Positions 36,801 through 48,667 of a stretch of 64,000 nucleotides of DNA are shown one piece after another. The position numbers and the translations under genes were made by a program. Where the stretch lies: positions 1,178,001-1,242,000 of the forward strand of contig NBBA01000010.1 in the NCBI GenBank assembly GCA_002794785.1. Reading direction: 5' to 3'. Every line of letters begins with the position of its first letter. Positions within the stretch are counted from its first letter, which is position 1. Under the pieces are notes generated by a model. It was not told the origin of the DNA, made no database searches, and worked only from the letters and a program-made list of their open reading frames with translations. The DNA comes from Coniferiporia sulphurascens. Taxonomy: Eukaryota; Basidiomycota; Agaricomycetes; Hymenochaetales; Hymenochaetaceae.

Positions 36801-39800
36801 ACACGGGCCTAAGATCACGGACCTTCAGTTGATATCCGAGGGCGTATAAATGAAGAAATATACTTTCTGACCACCACTTTCGAATTTGCAGTGTCTTAGT
36901 TACAAGTACCGCAGTGCGAAAATAAGATAGCCCACCTCAGTGTAAGACCTTTTTCACCTACTTCGGTGAGGTCACCGGCTTCCCAGAGGCCGAGATCGCG
37001 CTCCAGAGCGCATTGGTTTAGAACTGAGGGAGTAAGTGACATATCAGTTCAGTCTTTGTCGAGAATGCTCCTCGTTTCCGTCTCACCCTTTTTGTAGCGC
37101 TCCTCCTCATACGGCTCCCCAAATAATATGTTCTCCTACGAATACAAAACAATATAGTGAAGGGAAACAGACCCCGATTATACAACTCACCCTTATTGTC
37201 TCGTTAAGCACCCACGACTCTTGTGGGGCATATGCAATACCCGCATCGCGTGGTAAATTGTAATATGAACCCAATCCGTGCGCTTTGTAGTACATTTCTC
37301 CAAGAAGTGCCATCAACACAGAAGTCTTAGTTCCCGCACGAGTCAGCGATTTGTGTTTATTGAGCTCGAAATTTACTCGCGTACTTTCCCTGAGGCAGTG
37401 GGTCCGACTATAAGGTTTATTTGACCGCGTTTGAAAGTGACCTCATTATCAAAACGTAGTTTGAACTGCCTGCGAGTGATGTGCCTTCTCGTCAGGTAAG
37501 TCTCCTCATTCCTGAACGAGTCCCAGGAGAATGAGCAGGCATTGAAGCCGATGGCATCCTTGTCAGACTGCTCAGTCGCCACAGCCCGATCTGAGCCGAC
37601 TTCTTCGTCTGATGTAAATGACTCATTATCCTTGTTTAAAAGCTCCGTCTACCAAGAAATGTGAACAAATTTGGCAAAACAAAACAAAACAAAATTGTCT
37701 ACAGTCCTCGGACTCACCGAATTCAAGAACTCAGTAAACCGATCAAAAGAAACCTTGGCTACAAATCGCATTTCGCAGTTAGCATGTGTGGCAGATTTGG
37801 AAATAACCTTAGCAGGCTATATACCCTTCAGTACTTCAGGAATGGAGTACATGATGCGGTGCATTTGTTCCTCCAGCATATTGAAAACCTGAAGTTAAAG
37901 ATATCGGCATTTCCTCCGCTTAAGGCAAGGGGCTGCGTACCATGAGCGCAGAGAATATGCGCGAGGCTAATTTACCCCATTTTAGATGGATGGTGATTCG
38001 CCGGAAAGGGTCATTACTCACCTGTTAAGTCACCCTTCACAACGAGTGTCTAAAACGAAACCTTTTAGTCGAGGCACAACGAGTTTTTTCGGACTGTTCA
38101 AAGGCTCACATAGATTGAGAGAACAGCCAACTTAGACAAGAGCGGGAGTATCTGGTTCATAGTGTCCATCCCAGCTTCAAGTAGTCTGAAGTGCAACATT
38201 CTTGAGAGCTCCTCGTTACGATTGTGTGTAAGTTGTTCGAGAATAAACGGTTCCCATGCAAATAGTTTGATCATCCTGAGGACTCCTAGTGCTTGTAAAC
38301 AGATATACTGTGTAGTCAAGTGTGTTCATGCCTGAGGTGATGAGAACTTACATTCTGTGATGTCTTGCACGCGCTTGTCCGTCTATATCGCACGTAGCTA
38401 TAGTCGATATTAATATTATGAGAAGTAGATATGGATACTTGCCATAGTCATTTTTCCTCGCTGCACCTTCGCAATGAGCTTTGCAATGTACGCCGGAGCC
38501 GGCAAGGTAACAAGCATGACAATAAACCCGACTGGCGAACTAAAAGTCGCTGTTAGGACCATATCAAACATATTTGAAACCATGGAATACTTTCCTCCAA
38601 CCCAATAAGTCATACAGAAAGACAATAGAAATGACGACTTGTAAGAATGCAGCCGCTTCAAAAGAAGAAGAAAGGGGCTTGAGTTCTCAAAGAAGTCCAG
38701 GTGGACGAGCTACATACGTATTGTGGTCGCATAGTAGAAGTTTCCAGCGGCTAGCAGGTCTGTAGTGATCAAGTTGTTTATCTTGCCAATAAGTTGTTCT
38801 GTTTTTTCGCTTGCATGTCCGCCCCTAGATGTTTGCTCTGCACCATCCGCAGATGCACTTGCCGTCACCGAACCTGTGTCTGCAAGACAAGGCATTTGAT
38901 CGTCACTCGAGCTCGGAACGGGTTCTTCGTCGGCAGCCGTTGGCGTGGTTGAAGTCGGCGTACTACCGTTCATGGACCTCGCATCCTCCTCTTTGGCTTT
39001 ATCTTTTTCGTTCACGAGCAAATTACTCTTCATTCGGATCCGTAGTGCATGATGAAAAACGAGGTAGGTAAATATGCTCGAGTTTTTCACTACGATATGT
39101 GTCTGGTTAATTCAAGTCCAATCGTATTCGCTAATGAGAAAAGCCACAAATGAGCTAGACGGTTCTTGATTATGACTCACTGAAACGTAAAGGACCTGCG
39201 TATTGAAACATGCCGAAATGACTGGACCAACGGTGAGAACCATTATCCAAACCCAAGCCTGGAGGTTGTGGCGCGAGACACCAGTTTCAAGGTATCTGTA
39301 CTGATGATGTTACTCGCCTTCTTTCGATGCTAGTCAGATGATTGTACGTACTCAAGTAGATTTCTCAACCCATACGGACCGGCGAACTCCGCTACGCAGT
39401 ACATGGACATCCAAACTGTCAGGAGAGCATACTCTTTTCCTAGAGGGAAATAATCAGCTAACCACCGCAAACCTACAGTAGGAGGATAAATAAGTTTGAA
39501 CTGACCCCAGATACGAAGTACGCCCCAGATGACGTGCCTTTTCCCGACCCTGGTTGGATCAAGAGTCGCAAAAGCTGACTTACTGAGAACATTTATTTTT
39601 TCACGTTCGGGCATTAGCGGCATGTCCTTGACAGTAATGTCAGGGACCCTGAATGCGTGGAATACGATACCATTGAGGAACGAGTAGGTGTAGCGCGACA
39701 GCAAGGACGCAGTGTCCTCGAGACTTGGCTGTGCTCCAGGTGTCAAGGCACGGAAGGGGCGCGGCATTATGAGCGGGATCACCAAGCCTCCGAGAGTAAG

Positions 39801-40408
39801 GAGCACAAGACGTGCCCATGTCGTTGGATCCGAGGCAGGGTCAAACGGCGTTGGAGTCATCGTCGCATAGGGCCACACATCTAGGACGAGGTAGACAACG
39901 AAGTCGGTGAAGAGTAGGAAGGCCAGCTGTCGCGACGCGACATCCCTCCAGCGTGGCGACGCGATAATGGACAAAATAGCCAAGAGAGATAAGTAGACCT
40001 TTTATACGAGAAAGTCATTAGTAAAAATTATTGGGTTAGATTTGGCACGTTACATACATATAATGGCACTCGGTAGAACAGCGCATTCGGTCCTTGTACA
40101 ATACTCAGCTCATAGATCTCTAATGATAGCAGTAGAAGTATGCATAGCAGTCTAATGAACCGGAAGACTGTAATGGTCGTGCTATCCAAAGAGTCTTTGT
40201 CGGCGGGTTGCCTCAAAAGGTCGGCGGCGATCCCGTCAGTATTCACTGGAGCAGGGGCCTGTCCGTTGAGTGGGTCGCTCCGAGGATGGTGAAAAGCTCT
40301 CAGCCGCTTCAAAGATACATAAGCGAGTGACAACGCAGCAAGAACCGGAGGAAGATACAGAAAGTATTCTCGAGACCAGGACTGCGACAACCGAGTGCCC
40401 GTATTCAT
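33831..40408 (-). CDS. ABC transporter, ABCC/MRP family, copy 1 (intact)
   Basis: Full-length ABCC-type exporter of about 1,600 aa in about 31 exons. The family moves glutathione conjugates, bile acids and xenobiotics into the vacuole or out of the cell; the substrate here is unknown. From the ATG at 40408 ([11 protein letters not shown]) there is an N-terminal membrane domain, then TMD1 with an Asp/Ser-rich cytoplasmic loop near 38850-39030. NBD1 has Walker A GPTASGK-T, signature SGGQK-ARV and Walker [16 protein letters not shown]2 follows, then NBD2 with Walker A GRTGAGKSS, signature NFSLGQRQ, Walker [13 protein letters not shown] and the switch His in TIAHRLQT. It ends in LLKLAGVRK with the stop at 33831-33833. 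As usual in ABCC proteins the NBD1 catalytic Glu is replaced by Asp, so site 1 should be weak and site 2 active. This is the most diverged of the four copies and has canonical GT donors at both sites where relatives use GC. No frame damage was seen. It is divergent from copy 2. Confidence 0.9.
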
Positions 40409-41168
40409 GAGTTGCGTTCGGAACTAAAGTTGGTCAACTTCAGGATCGAAGACGGTGGACGCGGATGAAGCGTTCCTTTGCTCAGCGAGGGGGCAAAATC
40501 CACAACATAGAAATACATGTACAACTAGTGAAGCGGGACCGACTCGAGTTAAGTCGGTGTACTGTACAATAACCGAGTGGGAAACGAGTTAAAGCAGATA
40601 TAAGCTGATCCGAGGTTCGGTATTAACCACTTTCGCAAAAGAAAACCGGATTCCGAGAGCCTGCTAGGTAGACGAATCTGTCAATGTATGTGGGGAGCCC
40701 ATATAGAGTGGAGAGGCGAATCTATGCCACATCAGCTTATTCCTAGGTTGAGCGAGGGCAGCCACCACGCCCCTGCTGACTAATCCAGCTAACCGGATAA
40801 CTGGAGGGCTTCGCGGCCTTCGCCCCCCAATAAGCGTTACGACATCTGCTGGGATCTGACCGATTAATTTCTAGGGATTCGAGCGTATGATCCCTTCCTT
40901 GCGCCAGGAACCTGAACGTGTTGCAGTATTTGCTGCGAGAGATAAGAAAGACAGGGATTCTCTTCAAGAAAATTAATTTTGATCGGAAGTGATGCCAAGC
41001 GGTACCCTGAAACATCACTAGATACTGACTCAGCTTCTAAGTTTTATACAGGAATCAGCTACCATATGCATGTGCTTCCTTCCCGCTAAAAAGCGCCTTT
41101 AAAGGACGTGAAATGCGCCCCCTTTGCGTTCACCATTGCTTTTGCGTTCGTTGACTTCGTATTGAGCC
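40409..41168. promoter_or_regulatory. Head-to-head spacer between ABC copies 1 and 2
   Basis: About 760 bp between divergent start codons, so it must carry both promoters. The last 130 bp before copy 2 are alignable with the DNA just upstream of copies 3 and 4. No similar stretch is evident before copy 1. No known regulatory motif stands out. Confidence 0.5.
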
Positions 41169-44100
41169 ATGAGCGCTCTGCTGCTGCAATTCTGGACTCG
41201 CGAGTGCTCTCTGTATATTCCCCCGGCTCTCGCGGCCTCGTCGCTGGCTTATGTATCTTTGAAGGGGCTGAGAGCTTTTCACGGTTCCCGGAGCGACCGA
41301 CTCAATATACAGGCGCCTGTTCCATTGAATTTCGAAGAGAGCTCTACAGAACCTTTGCCAAAGTGCCCCACCGACGACGCAAGAGCTTCAGATAGCACGA
41401 CCATCGCGGTGTTCCGCTTCATTAGACTGCTGTCAATATTCACGTCGCTATTGCTAGATATCTATAAGCTCAGCATTGGACAAGGATTGAATGCGCTTCT
41501 CTATCAAACACTGTTCTACGTACGCAAATTATACCAAAACTACGTTGATACTCCTACTAATATAATGTTCTTGATAAAAGGTCTACATGTCATTGTTGTC
41601 TATTTCGTCCATTGTCGCGTCACCCCGATGGAGGGACGTTTCATCGCGGCAACTGGCCATCCTCCTGTTTGCCAACTTCGTCGTCTACTTCATTTTGGAC
41701 GTGTGGCCATACGCGACAATGACCCCGACGCCGTTTGACCCTGCCTCGGACCCAATAACATGGGCGCGTCTTGCACTGCTCACCCTCGGAGGCTTGGTGG
41801 TCCCACTCATAATGCCACGCCCGTTCCGGGCATTGACTCCCGGAGCACAGCCAAGTCTCGAGGGCACTGCATCGTTATTGTCGCGTTACACCTACTCGTT
41901 CCTGGATGGTATCGTATTCCACGCGTATAAAGTCCCCGATATTGTTGTCGCAGATATGCCTCATATGCCCGAACGCGAGAAGATAAGCATGCTCAGCGAA
42001 AGAGCCCTTGCTGCATTCGACCCAGTCAGAGTTGGAAAGAGAAACATAATCTGGGGCATGATGCGCGTATGGAGTCCGTACTTGTTCCTATTTTTTGGGA
42101 GAGCGTCGGTACTTACCATTTTGATAGAGAGGGAGTATGCCCTCCTTACGTTGTCGTTGACCTTGCAAATGGTTGCGGAGTTCGCTGGTCCTTATGGCTT
42201 GAAGAATCTGCTGGAGTAAGGCTTGATCATCAATTAACGTTGAGAACGATCTAAAATAATCGACCTTGTAGGTATCTTGAGACTGGCGTTTCCCCACATA
42301 ACGTTCAGGCTTGGGTGTGGATAGTTGTGCTTACCGTTGGTCCAGTGTGCGCGGCGTTCATCCACACACAGTTTCTTTACCTTTCTGTAGGTTGTGTCGA
42401 AAAACTGCATATATGACCTTGCTTACAGAGTGCGCTATGGCGCACGGGCTCACCAGACCCGTATCATTCTTGAAGGAACAAGTGTGTTTACGCACCTTGT
42501 ATTTCATCATGTGTTGCGCATTCGGCTAAAGAGTGACGTACTGGACGAGAAAAAAGAAGGGAAAGAAAAGGAGGGCCAAAGTCTGTCGACACTAGTACAC
42601 GGACCTCAACGACGCCAGCGGCCACGGACGTAGAAACCGACGCAGCTTCTGGTGATGACCAGGCCCCCAGTCTTAACGATGTGGATGATGCGACAACAAG
42701 CACCGAGCCGGCCACTCAGGGCGGTCATGCAGACGAAAGGACGGGCCACCTCATCGGCAAGATTAATAATCTGATCACATCGGACCTGGCCGCGATTGTC
42801 AGCTCTTATGATGTAGTTCTCCTTCGTGAGTATTTCCAGATCTCCTGTTTATCTTCGGAAACTCAGACCCTGCCTTTTCGAAGCAACTGCGACCTTACAG
42901 CTCATCGTTTCTATCGTTTTTCTTTACAATCTACTGGGCTGGAGGAAAGTTTTCTATGGACCTATCTTATTCACGAACCACACTTATTTGAAAAATGCCC
43001 CTACAGTTCATTGGTCGGTTTCGCCGCTATGCTCCTCCTGTCTCCTCTTCCTATCTATATCGGGAGAATCATGGTAAACTTGCAGCGGAGCAAGATGACC
43101 ATGGTGAGCCTTGTTCCCGCTTTCTTTTGGCATTACTAATAAGTTATTGCGTGTCACAGACAGACAAGCGCGTGCAATCTGTGACGGAATGTAGGTTTTG
43201 CTAATGTATAATGACGTTCTCGGATTGGATCGTTGACCGAACTCCAGCTCTAGGAATCCTTAGAATGATCAAACTTTTCGCATGGGAGTCCTACATCCTC
43301 AAGCAGCTCACGCAAAAGCGTGACGAAGAACTGTCAAAGATGAAGCGCTTCAGACTTTCTGAATCGGGATTGAACATCACAAACCAGCTACTTCCATTTT
43401 TATCAAAGTTGGTCGCCCTCTCTATCTATGTAAGCTTCTGCGTAGCGTCTCTGTAGTGTCTTGTGATTACCTAAAGGGGCCTCGTTTTCATAGACACTTG
43501 TTTCGAAAGGCGAACTCACAGGCGAGCTGGTTTTTCTCTCAGTTGGCTGTCCTCTCACTTTAATTACTTAGCTTCACGCATATTTTCCGCACTCATGGTA
43601 CGTAATGATACACTTGCAGTAGAAGAGATACTTATTGCCTACGATTACAGGTCTTCGGCATGATGGAAGAGCAGGTCTTCCGCATTATGTACACCGTCCC
43701 CCAACTGTTGAAGGGTGATACAGCTTTTGTCCGATATTATATGCAGCGTCGGTTCTGATTAACAAATCCGCAATCTCTAGCCAAAGTCTCTTGCGATCGT
43801 TATAGTGACTTTTTGAACTCCGTGAGCACAAGGTCTCCCCATCCGATACCTCTTTATAAGTCTCTTCTTCTGGTAGACGGAACTTCTGGATGAAGGCAGT
43901 CCGGTTGTGCCTGCCGAAGCGGTCAGCCATGCCTCAATGACCGAGCAGCCTGACAAGAACATCATCGGCTTCAAGGACTGCTCGTTCTCTTGGGATTCGT
44001 TTGCCAATGAAGGATCGCACTTGTCGAGGAGGCCCAACACTCGTAAGCAGTTTAAACTACGCTTCGACGGCGAGGTCACCTTCAAACGCGGCCACATAAA

Positions 44101-47100
44101 CCTTATTGTTGGGCCTACCGCCTCCGGAAAGGTACGCAACATTATTTGCAGATTGTGCTCGGTGCTTATAACTGACTTCTGTTGGGGAACACAGACATCT
44201 GTGCTGATGGCACTCCTCGGTGAGATGTATTACAAACCTCACGGTTTCGGCTCGTGGTACAACTTACCGCGGGATGCCGGGATCGCGTATGCTCCTCAAG
44301 AGACATGGGTGCTTAATGAGACTATAAGGGTATGTCTGTTAGCTCCTGTCAGGAGTTGCATCCTTTCAACGAGCTCACTTATGCCCATAGGATAACATTT
44401 TGTTCGGCGAGCCCTACAATGAAGAGCGTTACACGAAAGGTGAGACAGAAACGAAGATATACTCTTAAAGTCAATACTAATACGTCCATTTCTAGTTTTG
44501 AACCAATGTGCGTTAGAGCGTGATCTCGGCCTTTGGGAGGCCGGTGATCTTACAGAAGTTGGCGAAAAGGGTCTGACGCTCAGGTGGGTCACACATTATA
44601 TTCCTGTATCTGCGACTGAAGCATTGCAAACCGATAAGTGGCGGACAAAAGGTGAGTTACCTACTCATATACTTTCATAAAGTACTTAGATCTATGTGCT
44701 ACAGGCCCGTGTCACGCTTGCCCGAGCCTTGTACTCTCGGGCTTCAATCCTTCTGCTCGACGACGTCCTGGCTGCGCTCGACGTACACACTGCAAAATGG
44801 ATCGTCGACAAAGCTTTCAAGGGCGGCCTTGTTCAGGGGCGCACAATCCTTCTTGTCACTCATAACATCGCTCTTGCAGCCCCTGTTGCCGGCCACGTCG
44901 TTGATCTCGGAAGCGACGGTTCCGTCTCTGCTCAGGGATCTGTCTCCGAGGTACTTAAGAAGGATCATCAGTTACGCGTGCAAGTAGAGAAAGGGCGTGA
45001 GGAGGTTAGTGAGTACGTTGAAGATAAGGTCGAGGAGATCGAGGAGCTCGCAGGCAAGGACAGTGCAGGCGCCAACAGCAAGAAGGACGCGGGTAAGCTC
45101 GTTGTTGCAGAAGAGAAAGCGATGGGACGCGTGAAGTTGGCAGCAATGATGCTTTATATACGAGGCGTGGGTGGCCCTTTAAAGTGGACGGCGATCTTGG
45201 GAGTTCGGTGGTTTTCATTGGTGGCCATGATACTTCAGACTTGGTTTATAGGCTACTGGTCTAGCCAGTACGAGAAGCACCCAGCATCGGAGATACCCGT
45301 ACTGAGGTGGGTTTATTATTTGTCGTTATTCAAGTTGATCGTTTAAGCCGTAAAACCGTGCAGATATCTTGGAATTTATGTCCTTGTGAACATGTCAGGA
45401 TACATTTCCGATCTCATCTCTCAAGTAATATGGGTCTATTGTTCCATGGGGGCCTCGAGAGTCATCCATCTCAGCTTGCTTGAAAGCATATTCACATCAC
45501 CATTCAGGTTAGTCTGCTATCCAGTTGCTTAAGCATATAGCTGATTTCTTATTTCCAGATGGTTGGACGTTACGCCGGTCGGACGAATTATCACAAGGCA
45601 TGCTCTTTGCAACCGTATTTTATTGCAAAGTTTGATAAAATGCTTCACTTTATAGATGCACGCAAGACATGAGCTCTATAGACGAGAACGTCTCGGAATT
45701 TACACTCATGTTCATTACAGCCACAATCAACCTCACGTGTCTTTTCTTCTCCGCTGTGTTAATGGTCGGTTGGTACGCGTTTGTCCCAGGCCTCATTGTC
45801 GCTGGCCTGGGCGGTCTCGTAGGCCGGATCTATCTGAAATGTCAAATATGCGTTAGAAGAGAGATGAGGTCTGTATTTCGTCTCAACCATCGGAAACAGA
45901 CCTTCCTGAGTCGATATACTTCTGATCGCATACAGTAATTTAAAAGCTCCGGTCATGAGCCAGGTTGGGACCGCACTGGGCGGTTTACGTGCGTACCTAT
46001 GAATTCTGACGGTGCCTTATCTATGCTAAAGCCGCTCCAGCATCGATCAGAGCCTATGGCGCTCAGAATCTCTTCCGGTCGGTGCTTGAAGAGCGCATAG
46101 ATGTATATGCCCGGGCGTCGTACACATTCTACGATATCAACCGATGGGTTTCGATACGTGTGGATAGCCTAGGTGGAGTATTTTCTGGCGTGGTGAGCGC
46201 ATACCTCGTGTATGGTGGTCGGATCGGAGCTGGCACGGCCGGGTTTACATTGTCGGTTGTGCTGTCGTTTACCCGCATCATCCTTTTCTGGGTGAGAATT
46301 TACAATTTGTTGGAAATTCAGGGTAAGCGTCATGTTCCTGGCTTATGCCGTCCGATATTTAGTTGATTTTGCCTCCGTTTAGCAAACAGGTTTGTGGCTC
46401 GATACGAGATAGTCCTGGTACTGATCATATCCTAGTCTTGAACGAATGCTTGAGTTCATGCACATTGATCACGAGCCAAGACCCAGCGAAAGCGGAAAAC
46501 CTCCGGCGTATTGGCCATCGAGCGGAGAACTCCGGGTTGAAGGATTATGTGCGCGCTACTCTGATGGTGTGTTTCTTGAATTTGGTGCGGTGTATTATAT
46601 GCAAGATACGCTTAACCATTTTGCGTCCAAAGATTCGCCTGAAGTTTTGAAAGACATTTCATTTGAAGTCAAGTCCGGCGAGCGTGTGGGCGTTGGTACG
46701 TGTTTTTATCGGTGTTATATCGACAGACTCTCATAAGTCACCCTTTGCTTAGTCGGAAGGACCGGTGCAGGTTCGTGATTCTTTTCCACGCTTAACTCAC
46801 TCCTTAACCTATTGAGCAGGAAAGTCAAGTATCGCCCTGGCCCTGCTCCAGGCTATTAAAACGACAGGCAAGGTCTATTACGACGGCCTCGCGATAGATG
46901 AGATGAACTTGGACGCCCTACGCTCGAACATCACTCTCATTCCTCAGCAACCGGAGCTTATTCATGGGACGCTGCGCGAGAATCTTGACCCCTTCGAGTC
47001 CTGCGACGATGCGCTCTTAAACGACGCATTGCGTGCGGCCGGATTCTTCAATATGGAGGTGGATGCGGATGCGCTCGAGAACAATCCCCTCAAGCGGAGC

Positions 47101-47671
47101 GTGGGTGGAGGCGCCTCTGGTGCAACCAGTTCAGACAAGAGCACAGCGGACGCCCAGACGAATACGGATGCGAAGATTGGACTTGACACGATGGTTGAAA
47201 GCGGAGGGACAAACTTCTCCCTTGGCCAGCGCCAAATCATCGCACTTGCTCGCGCTATCGTTCGAAGGAGCAAGCTTCTTATCCTGGATGAGGCGACGGC
47301 TGCTATAGGCGAGTCCTTTGGCATCACTATCCTTGATAGCTATGTTGACGCACGTCTGGCGGTAGATTACAGCACGGACTCTGCGATCCAGAAGACGTTG
47401 CGTACTGAGTTCGACAGGGACACGACGCTCATAACGATTGCTCACCGTCTGCAGACCATTATGGACTATGATAAAATAGTAAGTTGTTGAACAACTATCT
47501 TAAGGCGGCGGCCAATAATGAGCTTTTCAGATGGTTCTTGATGCAGGGCAGCTCATTGAATTCGACAGTCCGAAGAAGCTTTTGGCGAAAGAAAAAGGCT
47601 TACTTCGTGCCCTTGTGGATGAAAGCGATGATCGTGAAACCCTTCACAAACTTGCCGGTTTTCATCAGTGA
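41040..47671 (+). repeat. Inverted third member of the ABC duplication (copy 2)
   Basis: Copy 2 with about 130 bp of upstream DNA aligns with units A and B but lies on the opposite strand. No clear match to their 3' flank is seen beyond its stop codon, so its duplication either ended at the gene or has decayed there. Confidence 0.7.
41169..47671 (+). pseudogene. ABC transporter, ABCC/MRP family, copy 2 (one-base deletion)
   Basis: Same architecture as copies 3 and 4: ATG at 41169 (MSALLLQFWTREC), TMD1, NBD1 ([27 protein letters not shown]), TMD2, NBD2 ([29 protein letters not shown]), with the stop at 47669-47671 after LHKLAGFHQ. Compared with copies 3 and 4, one base is missing between 42575 and 42576 in the cytoplasmic loop of TMD1: copy 2 reads GAGGGCCAAAG where copy 4 has GAGGGTCCAAAG. 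The frame then runs into a TAG about 55 bases later, while the shifted frame regains the expected sequence (DVETDAASGDD onward). Everything downstream, including both ATPase sites, is otherwise well kept, so the damage is either recent or a sequencing error. If it is real, only an N-terminal fragment would be made. Two of its introns use GC donors (43522 and 47309). Confidence 0.7.
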
Positions 47672-48667
47672 TTTCGGTTCGGTTATCCTCATCAACATAT
47701 ATCTATTGCTTATAAATGTTATTGTCTACGATCTTACGACGAGGCCTCAGACTCAGAAGCGACGGTTGAGTTTTCTGTAAGGGAGTATCGTTCTTACGGT
47801 CGCTTAATTTGGACACGCCATGTTGCTTTATCCCCTCGCGGTGTGTACAAAATATATTCACTGCAAACTAGAAGTAAAATTTATGTCCGGAATTGTCTGC
47901 TCCAAGGATGTATAGTAGACGACGTACCATCCCTTAAGCTTTGGTCCAGCCTCGCTATACGTAGACTTTCTTTACACCGTGACAAATCTGTCTACCACAT
48001 TTATGATATTTCGAACCGACTTCAAATTTCAGATTGCTTATTACATTGCTTATTTTCGTACAGCGCAGTGACCCCCGCACAAGCAGTAGAAAAGGTGTTT
48101 GACACACAGTATGAACTTCTTTCCTCTTAATGCTGGTTCGTAACTCCTTGCACCGCCTAAACATGTATATGAAGTTCCTACGCAAAGTATGTTGAAATTT
48201 TAAATTGGAACTGTCGGGAATGTGATGAATAACTTCTACACATCTGCCTAGCTACTCAAAGAGAATCGGCCCGTCGGAATTATTCCTTCTTAGGCCGGTA
48301 CGGAAGCGCCTAGCTTGGCCACCTTACCCGAATTAGTAGAAGATTGGACAGAGTACTTAACTACGTACCAAGGTACTTAAATGTAGAGCAGGTCGACCTC
48401 ATTATGACCTCGTCGACACCAGATCACGACTTTCGGAAAGACGTGAAATAACTAACAGTGTGGACTTAATGTAAAATGGCCACCCGGAGTGAGGAAATTA
48501 TACTGTAGCATTTTTCTGCCTGTATGCGCATTAGAGTCTTGCGCGATTCTCTACTGGCTACACAATGTACCTAGGTGATTGGAGTGCATTCGCTAGCGCC
48601 GCGAATTGCTGAAATCTAACACAATGGACAAGTACTGAACAGCCGGACCACCGAGATGAAATTACTC
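47672..48667. other. Convergent spacer between ABC copies 2 and 3
   Basis: About 1 kb between the facing 3' ends of two closely related genes, which makes it the loop of a large inverted repeat. From about 48506 rightward it matches the DNA beyond the 3' end of copy 4, marking the edge of the duplicated unit. No gene is seen. Confidence 0.6.
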
